Shown here: piece after piece, positions 7,067 through 13,406 of the stretch
How the letters are laid out: every line of letters starts with the position of its first letter
Position numbering within the stretch: position 1 is the stretch's first letter
Origin: CALGFH01 sp036003705
GTDB lineage: Bacteria; Actinomycetota; CALGFH01
Length of the DNA stretch: 21,674 bases
Reading direction: 5' to 3'
Assembly (NCBI GenBank): GCA_036003705.1
Contig: DASYSE010000100.1
Span: 1-21,674 of the forward strand
Position numbers and translations under genes: made by a program
The notes under the pieces: generated by a model
Told to the model about the DNA's origin: nothing
Seen by the model: only the letters and a program-made list of their open reading frames with translations
The model's database searches: none

Positions 7067-7130
7067 CCGGACCGCCCTAGCCGGACCGCCCTAGCCGGAC
7101 CGCCCTAGCCGGACCGCCCTAGCCGGACCG
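7061..7130. repeat. Five perfect copies of a 14-bp tandem repeat
   Basis: Unit CCCTAGCCGGACCG repeats five times without a mismatch, followed by a degenerate half unit (CCCGGGCCGG, 7131-7140). The first copy supplies the TAG stop of the upstream gene. As 14 is not a multiple of 3 and each unit contains CTAG, the array puts a stop in every forward frame. Perfect identity suggests recent expansion. Confidence 0.95.
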
Positions 7131-7160
7131 CCCGGGCCGGCCGCGGGCGTGCCGGGCTGC

Positions 7161-7166
7161 TAGCCT
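7161..7166 (+). promoter_or_regulatory. Putative -10 box (TAGCCT) for the gene at 7176
   Basis: TAGCCT fits TANNNT and ends 9 nt before GTG 7176. This is compatible with a leaderless transcript; no Shine-Dalgarno is seen before either candidate GTG (7167 or 7176). Confidence 0.4.
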
Positions 7167-7175
7167 GTGGGCACT

Positions 7176-7769
7176 GTGCCCAGCCCGCCCGCCACCACCC
7201 AGCCGCAGCCGCCGGCGCCGGGGCGCCGCAAGCGCCAGATCCTCGGCCCGACCGGCCTGATCGTCATGGTGGTGGCCATCCTGGCCTTCACCGCGGTCGC
7301 CATCGCGATCGAGCTCGCCTCCAACCGCGGCAAGACGTTCAACGCCACCGTCGCCGTGCTCGGCCCGGTCCCCGGCAGCCAGAACCAGGTCCGGCTGCTG
7401 TTCCGGGTGACCAACAACGGCAACCGCGCCGGTCGTCCCGACAAGTGCGAGGCCGTGCTGTTCAACCTCAGCGGCGACCGGGTCGGGGTCGGCGCGGTCA
7501 GCCTGCGCGAGCCGATCGCTCCCGGCCAGACCCACGAGGAGCCGGCCATCGGCACCGCCGCCCAACCGCCGGTCAACGGCACCGCCACCTGCCGAGCCCT
7601 GGAACCGCGGGCTAGCGAGACCGCCGCTCAGCTGGAGCTTGGCGCCCTCGCCGGGGAGGTGACGTGGTCGACGGGCAGCCGAAACCGGCGCTCGAGGATG
7701 GCCGGAAGGTTCCCCTTCAGCCAGCGCGACACCCCGGGCGGGAAGGTCGACAGCACGATCCGGTCGTAG
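7176..7769 (+). CDS. Membrane-anchored protein with an extracytoplasmic beta-sandwich (FxLYD/DUF4352-like) domain
   Basis: The 197-residue product has a Pro-rich cytoplasmic N-terminus ending in RRKR (17-20) and one transmembrane helix at about 23-47. An extracytoplasmic domain follows at about 55-140. It has alternating strands (FNATVAVLG, QVRLLFRVTNNGNRAG, KCEAVLFNLSGDRVGVG) and two cysteines, Cys91 and Cys139, that could form a disulfide. The VTNNGN turn and SGDRVG strand recall the FxLYD/DUF4352 group of immunoglobulin-like domains; I am not certain of the family. The start is GTG 7176 by the -10 spacing; GTG 7167 would add three residues. The last 47 codons overlap the convergent stress-protein gene and look like accidental read-on (basic, Ser/Arg-rich), so the domain probably ended originally near 7625. 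Confidence 0.68.
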   Translation: MPSPPATTQPQPPAPGRRKRQILGPTGLIVMVVAILAFTAVAIAIELASNRGKTFNATVAVLGPVPGSQNQVRLLFRVTNNGNRAGRPDKCEAVLFNLSGDRVGVGAVSLREPIAPGQTHEEPAIGTAAQPPVNGTATCRALEPRASETAAQLELGALAGEVTWSTGSRNRRSRMAGRFPFSQRDTPGGKVDSTIRS

Positions 7770-8065
7770 CCGGGCCGGGCCTGGAGCTCGTCGCCGACCG
7801 CCTCCAGCGGCGAATGGCTGCCGACCCTGGCCGCGGCCACCGGGACGCCGGCCGCGGCCAGCCCCCGCATCGCCTCCTCGGCCCGCTTGCGGGCCAGCTG
7901 CCTGGCCTCGCCCTCCTCCCAGTTGTGGAGCAGGTGGCCGGTCGGGGTGGCCGGCACCAGCAGGGTGAACTCGGCCGCCGGGTCGCCGGCGTGCAGCGCC
8001 TTGACCCGCTCCAGCAGCTCCGGGCTGCCGGCCGTCTGGTGGGCGACGATGAGGTATCGAGCCAT
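7628..8065 (-). CDS. Universal-stress-protein-like (Rossmann/HUP-like) protein
   Basis: A 145-residue cytoplasmic alpha/beta protein. It begins with a strand (RYLIVAHQTAG), then a helix, then FTLLVPATPTGHLLHNWEEGEA, a long helical stretch (ARKRAEEAMRGLAAAG), a strand with VGSHSPLEAVGDEL, and YDRIVLSTFPPGVSRWLKGNLP near the end. The LVPATP and IVLSTxPPGxSRWL blocks are typical of a small actinobacterial family related to UspA. The usual ATP-binding G-x2-G-x9-G motif is replaced by the STFPPGVSRW segment, so nucleotide binding is doubtful. ATG 8065 has GGAGG about 8 nt upstream. It diverges from arcA across 94 nt. Its 3' third overlaps the opposite gene by 142 bp; because this strand carries the conserved motifs there, it is the real coding strand in the overlap. 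Confidence 0.83.
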   Translation of the reverse strand: MARYLIVAHQTAGSPELLERVKALHAGDPAAEFTLLVPATPTGHLLHNWEEGEARQLARKRAEEAMRGLAAAGVPVAAARVGSHSPLEAVGDELQARPGYDRIVLSTFPPGVSRWLKGNLPAILERRFRLPVDHVTSPARAPSSS

Positions 8066-8159
8066 GCCGATCCTCCAATCTCGGCTCGCGGAGCCGCCGT
8101 CTCCGGTGGGCGGTGGGCTTGGTTGTGCGCCGCGCCGACAGCGGTGTCAAGATCGGGCC

Positions 8160-9380
8160 ATGACCACCTTTCGCGTCGACTCCGAGATCGGCCCGCTCCG
8201 CAAGGTCCTGCTGCACGCCCCGGCCCTGGAGCTGACCCGCCTCACCCCGGCCAACATCGCCGACCTGCTGTTCGACGAGATCATGTGGGCCGAGCGGGCC
8301 AAGCTCGAGCACCAGGCGTTCGCCGATGTGCTGCGGGCCCGCGGGGTCGAGGTGTTCGAGCTGGCCGACCTGCTGGCGGCCGCCCTGGCCGACGAGGGCG
8401 GCCGCAAGGAGCTGCTGGACCGGGTGGTCACCGTCGACGCCTTCGGCGCCGGGCTCGCCCCCGAGCTGCGGGCCTGGTTCGACTCGCTGGACGCCGCCGA
8501 GCTGGTCACCTACCTGATCGGCGGGGTCATCCCCGAGGACCTGCCGTTCGCCCCCGAGGGGCTGGTCGGGGCCAGCTTCCAGCCGACAACCTTCGTGCTC
8601 CCGCCGCTGCCCAACCAGATGTTCATGCGCGACACCTCGGCCTGGATGTACGGCGGGGTGTCGATCAACCCGATGGCGTTCCCGTCCCGCCGGCGCGAGA
8701 CGATGCACCTGGAGACCGTCTACCGGCGCCACCCGATGTTCGCCTCGGACGACTTCATGGTCTGGTACGGCGGCGACGGCATCGACCACTACCCGGCGGT
8801 GGTGGAGGGCGGCGACATCCTGGTCGTCGGCAACCGGGCCCTGCTGGTCGGCATGGGCGAGCGCACCACCCACCAGGGGGTCGAGACCCTGGCCAGGCGG
8901 CTGTTCGACGCCGGGGTGCTGGACACGCTGGTCGCCGTCGAGCTGCCCAAGGTCCGGGCCTACATGCACCTGGACACGGTGCTCACCCAGGTCGACCACG
9001 ACGCCTTCGTGGTCTACCCGGGCCTTCGCCAGCAGATGCGGCCGTTCCTGGTCACCCCTGGACCCGGCCGGCACCTCACCGTCACGGCCGAGTCGGAGCT
9101 GTTCACCACCCTGGCCAGGGTGCTGGACGTGCCCCGCATCCGAACCTTCGAGACCGGCGGCAACCAGATGCTGGCCGCCCGCGAGCAGTGGGACGACGGC
9201 AACAACCTGCTCGCGGTCGCGCCCGGGGTGGTGGTCGCCTACGAGCGGAACGTCGACACCAACCAGCGCCTGCGCGACGCCGGCGTCGAGGTGCTGACCA
9301 TCCCCGGCTTCGAGCTCGGCCGGGGCCGCGGCGGCCCCCGCTGCATGAGCTGCCCCCTGGAGCGCGCCCCGCTCGGTTGA
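8160..9380 (+). CDS. arcA: Arginine deiminase
   Basis: Hydrolyses L-arginine to citrulline and ammonia, the first step of the ADI pathway. The 406-residue length is typical. Catalytic residues are all visible: Asp158 in FMRDTSAW, Glu217 in VVEGGD, His270 and Asp272 in HLDTVLT, and the nucleophile Cys395 in GGPRCMSCPLER. The arginine-binding GGNQML region is also present. The frame is open far upstream, but ATG 8160 begins the conserved VDSEIGPLRKVLLH. No ribosome site precedes it; CAAGAT (8148-8153) ends 6 nt upstream, so it may be leaderless. No arcB, arcC or arcD is nearby, so the enzyme may serve acid or nitrogen metabolism rather than full fermentation of arginine. It is followed by a strong hairpin at 9411-9433. 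Confidence 0.95.
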   Translation: MTTFRVDSEIGPLRKVLLHAPALELTRLTPANIADLLFDEIMWAERAKLEHQAFADVLRARGVEVFELADLLAAALADEGGRKELLDRVVTVDAFGAGLAPELRAWFDSLDAAELVTYLIGGVIPEDLPFAPEGLVGASFQPTTFVLPPLPNQMFMRDTSAWMYGGVSINPMAFPSRRRETMHLETVYRRHPMFASDDFMVWYGGDGIDHYPAVVEGGDILVVGNRALLVGMGERTTHQGVETLARRLFDAGVLDTLVAVELPKVRAYMHLDTVLTQVDHDAFVVYPGLRQQMRPFLVTPGPGRHLTVTAESELFTTLARVLDVPRIRTFETGGNQMLAAREQWDDGNNLLAVAPGVVVAYERNVDTNQRLRDAGVEVLTIPGFELGRGRGGPRCMSCPLERAPLG

Positions 9381-9410
9381 GCCGCGCCTGACCATGGCAC
9401 AAGGGTGGCG

Positions 9411-9433
9411 GTGGGGAGCCGGAGCTCCCCCAC
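9411..9433 (+). terminator. Hairpin terminator after arcA
   Basis: GTGGGGAGC, 4-nt loop, then GCTCCCCCAC: nine pairs with one bulged C, 31 nt past the arcA stop. There is no T-run, as is usual in high-GC actinobacteria. The right half is also part of a repeat shared with 15754-15784. Confidence 0.55.
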
Positions 9434-9446
9434 ATCGACCGGCGAC
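9416..9446. repeat. Copy A of a 31-bp inverted repeat pair (partner 15754-15784)
   Basis: GAGCCGGAGCTCCCCCACAT (9416-9435) is the exact reverse complement of 15765-15784. The match continues for 11 more bases with two differences, 29/31 in all. It lies downstream of arcA, between two terminator hairpins. Confidence 0.8.
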
Positions 9447-9521
9447 CCGCCAGGACACCGGGTCAGGTCTCCGGGCTCGAGGGGATCTGCGGGCAGCGCG
9501 TTGGCGGCGCGCAAGCTCCAG

Positions 9522-9547
9522 GGCGGCACGGATGGCCTGGTGCCGCC
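9522..9547 (-). terminator. Hairpin terminator after map
   Basis: Perfect 8-bp arms, GGCGGCAC (9522-9529) and GTGCCGCC (9540-9547), with a 10-nt loop. It begins 27 nt past the map stop codon, and no T-run follows. It probably ends the TDO-AKR-lgt-map transcript. Confidence 0.5.
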
Positions 9548-9574
9548 TGCGGCGCCGGATGCATGCCAGCGGTT

Positions 9575-10339
9575 CTAGGGCACGGTGAGCGGCTCTGGAC
9601 CCTGGTCGAGCACCGCGACCGTATGCTCGAAATGGGCCGCGCGGGAGCCGTCCCTGGTCGCCACCGCCCAGCCGTCGGGGCGGTGGAGGTAGGCCGGGTC
9701 GCCGTCCACGAACATCGGCTCGATCGCCACGACCAGGCCGTCGCGGAGGCGCGGGCCCCGGCCGGGCCGGCCGTCGTTGTCGACCGACGGGTCCTCGTGC
9801 AGCAGCTGGCCGACCCCGTGGCCGCCGTGGTCGGCCAGGATGCCGTAGCCGGCCTGATGGGCGACCTGGCCGACGGCGTGGCTGATGTCGGACAGCCGGT
9901 TGCCCACCCTGGCCTGCGCGATCCCGGCCCACAGGGCCCGCTCGGTGGTGTCCAGCAGGCGGCGGGCGGCCGGGTCGATCTCGCCGACGCCCACGGTCAC
10001 GGCCGCGTCGGCGTGGTAGCCGTCGACCACCGCCCCGCAGTCGATCGACAGCACGTCGCCGGCCCGCAGCCGGGTCCGGTCGGGGATGCCGTGGACGACG
10101 ACCTCGTTGACCGACAGGCACAGGCTGCCCGGGAACGGCGTCGGCGCGAACCGGGGGTGGTATCCGAGGAACGACGCGGTCGCCCCCTCCCGGGTGATGG
10201 TCCTGGCTCCCAGCTCGTCCAGCTCGCGCAGGGTCACCCCCGGCCGCACCGCCGCCGCCACCCGCTCCAGGGTGCGGGCCACCACCCGCCCGGCCCGGCG
10301 CATGGTGGCGATCTCGTCGCGCGACTTCAGGATGACCAT
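9575..10339 (-). CDS. map: Type I methionine aminopeptidase
   Basis: Removes the initiator methionine from new proteins. The 254-residue product carries the complete dinuclear-metal site of the family: His83 in VVHGIP (substrate), Asp100 in SIDCG, Asp111 in YHADAAV, His174 in HGGHGVG, Glu207 in AIEPMF and Glu238 in HFEHTV. The N-terminus MVILKSRDEIATMRRAGRVV is standard for type Ia enzymes without a zinc-finger extension. The ATG at 10339 lies inside the end of lgt (13-nt overlap), so translation is coupled. Unlike many actinobacteria, where map sits next to adk and infA in the ribosomal cluster, this copy is with lgt; a second map elsewhere is likely. Confidence 0.95.
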   Translation of the reverse strand: MVILKSRDEIATMRRAGRVVARTLERVAAAVRPGVTLRELDELGARTITREGATASFLGYHPRFAPTPFPGSLCLSVNEVVVHGIPDRTRLRAGDVLSIDCGAVVDGYHADAAVTVGVGEIDPAARRLLDTTERALWAGIAQARVGNRLSDISHAVGQVAHQAGYGILADHGGHGVGQLLHEDPSVDNDGRPGRGPRLRDGLVVAIEPMFVDGDPAYLHRPDGWAVATRDGSRAAHFEHTVAVLDQGPEPLTVP

Positions 10340-11160
10340 TGCGGCTCCTCGGCGTCGTCGGCGCCGGCACGGGGCCGGCGGCGCTGGCGCAGCCACAGCC
10401 ACAGCGAGGCACCGACGATCACGGCCAGCGACACGTAGGCGTTGCGGGACAGGCCCAGCAGCCGGTAGGTGGTGTCGGTCCGCAGCAGCTCGAGCAGGAA
10501 CCGGCCGGTGCCGTACAGCACCAGGTACAGCAGCGACAGGCTGCCGGGCCGGAGCCGCCGGGTGGCCCCGACCCGCAGCAGGACGGCGACCACGACCAGG
10601 TTGTACAGCGACTCGTACAGGAACGTCGGGTGGAAGGTGGCGGCGTCGGCGTAGCGGTCGGGCCGATGCTCGGGGTCGACCTCCAGCGCCCACGGCAGGG
10701 TCGTCGGGGTGCCGAACAGCTCCTGGTTGAAGTAGTTGCCCCAGCGGCCGAACGCCTGGGCCAGGGGGATGGCCGGGATGGCGGCGTCCAGGGCCCGCAG
10801 TGTCGGCAGGCCGCGCCGCCGGGCCACCCACAGCCCGGTGAGGATGCCGACCGTGAGGCCGCCGTACAGGGCCAGCCCGCCCTCCCAGATGGCGAACACG
10901 TGCAGCCAGCGGCCGCGGAAGTCGCCGGTATGGGTGATGACGTAGCCGAGCCGGCCCCCCAGGAAACCGGCGGCCACCCCCCAGATGGCCGGCTGTTCGA
11001 TCTCGCCCGGCCGGCCGCCGGCCTGGACCCAGCGCCGGTTGGCCAGCCAGAACGCGGCCAGCACGCCGATGGCGATGCACAGCCCGTACAGGTGGAAGAA
11101 CAGGGGGCCGAGCTGGAACCCGTTGGTCGGCGGGGCCGGGATGACCGCCACCAGGCTCAC
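10327..11160 (-). CDS. lgt: Phosphatidylglycerol:prolipoprotein diacylglyceryl transferase
   Basis: Membrane enzyme that adds diacylglycerol to the lipobox cysteine of prolipoproteins. The 277-residue product has about seven hydrophobic segments and the family signature GRWGNYFNQELFG, with the essential Arg and Asn of the Lgt signature. GGRLGYVI lies upstream and YGTGRFLLELLRTD in the C-terminal part (the conserved Arg before the last helix). Two details differ from E. coli: the signature has Asn-Gln where Asn-Gly is usual, and the residue matching E. coli His103 appears to be Tyr (ALYGGL). The start is GTG 11160, whose TG is shared with the TGA of the upstream reductase. One clear client in the window is CtaC, which has a lipobox. 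Confidence 0.93.
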   Translation of the reverse strand: MSLVAVIPAPPTNGFQLGPLFFHLYGLCIAIGVLAAFWLANRRWVQAGGRPGEIEQPAIWGVAAGFLGGRLGYVITHTGDFRGRWLHVFAIWEGGLALYGGLTVGILTGLWVARRRGLPTLRALDAAIPAIPLAQAFGRWGNYFNQELFGTPTTLPWALEVDPEHRPDRYADAATFHPTFLYESLYNLVVVAVLLRVGATRRLRPGSLSLLYLVLYGTGRFLLELLRTDTTYRLLGLSRNAYVSLAVIVGASLWLWLRQRRRPRAGADDAEEPQWSS

Positions 11161-11606
11161 GGCTCCAGCACCCCGGCGACCGCCTTGTCGACGGCGGCCA
11201 GCACCTCGGCGTCCAGCCGGCGGCCGGCGGCGTCGTCGTAGCGGTGGCACTGGTACAGGTCGAGGTAGTCGGTGCGCAGCCGGCGCAGGCTGGCGTGGCA
11301 CTGCTCGACGATGTGCTTGCGGGACAGGCCGCGGTCGTTGGGGCCGTCGCCGACCGGGAAGTAGACCTTGGTGGCGAGCACATAGGAGGAGCGGGGGACG
11401 TCGCACAGGGCGTCGCCGACGACCTCCTCGGCCGTCCCCCGGCCGTACACGTCGGCGGTGTCGAAGAGGTTCACCCCCAGCTCGTAGGCCCTGGCCACGC
11501 AGGCCTTGCCGAGATCGGCCTCGACGCCGACCCCGTAGGTCAGCCAGGAGCCGAGCCCGATCTCCGAGACCCTGACACCGCTCGCGCCCAACCGGCGGTA
11601 CTCCAC
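11157..11606 (-). pseudogene. Internally deleted (miniature) aldo/keto reductase
   Basis: A 149-residue frame with good start signals (GGGAGG, then GTG 11606) that aligns to two ends of a normal reductase of about 320 residues. Residues 1-124 are the barrel N-terminal half with the catalytic tetrad intact: Asp49 and Tyr54 in FDTADVYG, Lys80 in LATK and His121 in QCHRYD. From about 130 the sequence LDAEVLAAVDKAVAGVLEP matches the last helix of YhdN/Kv-beta-like AKRs. The middle of the barrel, including the SNxxxxQ strand and the NADP-binding segment near IPG, is missing, yet the frame is kept. The junction (about 11213-11236) lies in a CCGGCGGCCGGCGG repeat, which suggests a microhomology deletion. 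It starts 14 nt after the TDO stop and overlaps lgt. Probably inactive, but retained as a coupling frame. Confidence 0.75.
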
Positions 11607-11620
11607 CTGCCGTGCCTCCC

Positions 11621-12451
11621 TCAGCCCGGTCCGTGCTGGCTGGTGTCGTCCGACACCGGCCAGCTGGCTGGCCGGCCGACCAGCTGGCCGCCGCCCCTGA
11701 CCACCAGCTCGTCGCGGAGGGCCCACAGGACCGGGAAGAACCGGTAGCGGGTGGTCCGCTGCAGGTAGGCGATGGCCATCCCACCGGTGCCGCGCGCGTG
11801 GTCGCCGAGGGTACGCTGCACCAGCGCCACGTGCTCCTGGCGCCAGCGGGCCCAGCGCTCGTCGTAGTCGACCAGGGCCTCGCAGACCAGGTAGAAGTCC
11901 GTCCCGCGCCCCGGGTCGATGTAGAAGTCGGCCCACGACGACGGGTCGGTCACACCCAGGCGGGCGGCGGCCCCGGCATGCGCTTCGGCCAGGGACTGCT
12001 CGGCCAGGCGGGCGGCCAGCGGCGCCGGCAGCCGGCCGCCGTACTCGATCTCCAGCGCCTTCAGGTAGGCCGGCTCGCGCAGCCCCGAGCGCAGCTCCAG
12101 CTCCCGGAACTGGACCGACTGGGAGCCGCTGGCCGTCCCCAGGTAGCTGCGGAACTGGTGCAGGTCCCACGGCGGCAGCGTGTGCAGGCTGCGCATCTGG
12201 TCCAACGCGTGCTCGAGGGTGTGGTTGACCCGGCCGAGCAGGGCGAGCGCAGGGGGGAAGGCGTCGCCGCCGAGCAGGGCGATCACCCGGCCGAGGTCGT
12301 GCAGCAGCAGCTTCATCCACAGCTCGAGCGCCTGGTGGACGACGATGAAGTGCAGCTCCTCGGGATGCGGCGGCCGGGAGCGGGGCTGCTGCAACGCCAG
12401 CAGCTCAGGGACCCGCAGATAGCTGCCGTAGGTCAGCTCGTCCTCGCTCAT
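11621..12451 (-). CDS. kynA: Tryptophan 2,3-dioxygenase
   Basis: Heme enzyme that opens the indole ring of L-tryptophan to N-formylkynurenine, the first step of the kynurenine route. The 276-residue product has LTYGSYLRVPELLALQ, the distal-pocket segment FIVVHQALELWMKLL with His39, QFRSYLGTASGSQSVQFRELE with Arg101, the proximal heme ligand His207 in WRQEHVALVQR, and GTGG at 221-224. After GTGG the usual Ser-Ser-Gly is Met-Ala-Ile, a change close to the substrate ammonium group in known structures. ATG 12451 is preceded by a GGGGGG tract that may act as ribosome site. No kynureninase, formamidase or kynurenine monooxygenase is near. It heads the TDO-AKR-lgt-map operon and diverges from qcrCAB. 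Confidence 0.93.
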   Translation of the reverse strand: MSEDELTYGSYLRVPELLALQQPRSRPPHPEELHFIVVHQALELWMKLLLHDLGRVIALLGGDAFPPALALLGRVNHTLEHALDQMRSLHTLPPWDLHQFRSYLGTASGSQSVQFRELELRSGLREPAYLKALEIEYGGRLPAPLAARLAEQSLAEAHAGAAARLGVTDPSSWADFYIDPGRGTDFYLVCEALVDYDERWARWRQEHVALVQRTLGDHARGTGGMAIAYLQRTTRYRFFPVLWALRDELVVRGGGQLVGRPASWPVSDDTSQHGPG

Positions 12452-12507
12452 CGACCCCCCTTGGTCGCAACTCCAGCCCCAAGAGCCTATCGCTGGTGGA
12501 ACACGAA

Positions 12508-12536
12508 TTGCCCACAGGTCGCCGCCTGCCTAGCAT
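12508..12536 (+). promoter_or_regulatory. Putative qcrCAB promoter
   Basis: TTGCCC (12508-12513), a 17-nt spacer, then TAGCAT (12531-12536): 4/6 matches to each hexamer at ideal spacing. Transcription would start near 12543, giving a leader of about 32 nt with AAGGGAG at 12561-12567 before GTG 12575. Confidence 0.55.
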
Positions 12537-12574
12537 GAGAGCCGACGGCCGGCCTCGTTGAAGGGAGCAGCCGC

Positions 12575-13378
12575 GTGCGCAGGACAGCGATCCTTCTCGC
12601 CGGCATCGCCGTGCTTGCCCTGTTGCTCACCCCGGCGACCGGGACCGCCACCTCCCGCGGCGCCGGGGTCGCCGCCCAGCAGCAGCCGAGCGACAGCCCG
12701 GCCCTGCACGCGCGCGGCCTCCAGCTGTACCAGAACGCCTGCGCCTCCTGTCACGGCCCCAACCCCAACGGGCCCAGCTACTACCCGCGGGTGCCGGCGC
12801 TCAAGGACACCGGCGGGGCGGCGGCGGTCGACTGGGCCCTGCGCACCGGCCGGATGCCCTGGAAGGACAACAAGGGCCCGGCGATCGAGCGGGGCGAGCC
12901 CCGCTTCAACGAGGAGGACATCCGCGCCCTGGTCGTCTACATCGGCACGGCGGTCGGCGACGCCCAGCTCCCCCAGGTCGACCCCGCCCAAGGTGACCTG
13001 CAGCGCGGACGGGACCTGTACGGCCAGGCGTGCGCGGCCTGCCACGGCATGAACGGCGCCGGGGCCGCCCTCGGCGGGGAGAACATCGCCGTGTCGCTGC
13101 AGAACGTTGAGCCGCAGGACGTGGCCGAGGCGATCAAGATCGGCCCCGGCCAGATGCCGGTCGGCGGCGGGCTGACCGACTACGAGTTCGGCACCGCCTC
13201 CAGCACCGAGGAGGTCAACGACATCGCCCGCTACGTCGAGAGCCTGCGCACCGACCCCTACAACAAGGGCGGCGCCCCCATCGGCGGCAAGGGGCCGGTG
13301 CCCGAGGGGTTCGTTGCCTGGGTGATCGGCCTGGGGGTGCTGGTGCTGGCCGCGCGCTGGATCGCCGGGCGAGGCTGA
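12575..13378 (+). CDS. qcrC: Cytochrome bcc complex diheme cytochrome c subunit
   Basis: Membrane-anchored diheme c subunit of the actinobacterial menaquinol:cytochrome c reductase; it passes electrons from the Rieske protein directly to the oxidase. The 267-residue product has an N-terminal signal/anchor helix (about 5-20). Two c-type heme sites follow: CASCH (Cys56-His60) with Met94 as likely sixth ligand (GRMPWK), and CAACH (Cys153-His157) with Met194 (GQMPVGG). A C-terminal helix spans about 246-264. The start is GTG 12575, with AAGGGAG 7 nt upstream. The gene is first in qcrCAB. In many actinobacteria ctaE (oxidase subunit III) sits just before it; here the upstream neighbour is the divergent TDO gene instead. 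Confidence 0.95.
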   Translation: MRRTAILLAGIAVLALLLTPATGTATSRGAGVAAQQQPSDSPALHARGLQLYQNACASCHGPNPNGPSYYPRVPALKDTGGAAAVDWALRTGRMPWKDNKGPAIERGEPRFNEEDIRALVVYIGTAVGDAQLPQVDPAQGDLQRGRDLYGQACAACHGMNGAGAALGGENIAVSLQNVEPQDVAEAIKIGPGQMPVGGGLTDYEFGTASSTEEVNDIARYVESLRTDPYNKGGAPIGGKGPVPEGFVAWVIGLGVLVLAARWIAGRG

Positions 13379-13406
13379 AACCGGGAGTGGATGGGACCGC
13401 GACGGC

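Noticed and set aside
7061..7130. CRISPR-like array
   Set aside because: The 14-bp units are directly abutting with no spacers, and no cas genes are present; the same holds for the 22-bp repeat at 21576.
9394..9588. A 64-codon plus-strand open frame after arcA
   Set aside because: Arg/Ala-rich, overlaps two hairpins and the end of map, and has no ribosome site or motif.
7119..10412. A very long minus-strand open frame (over 1,000 codons) across the arcA region
   Set aside because: It has no domain logic, is Arg/Gly/Pro/Ala-rich, and runs antisense to arcA and other motif-bearing genes; stop-poor GC-rich DNA explains it.
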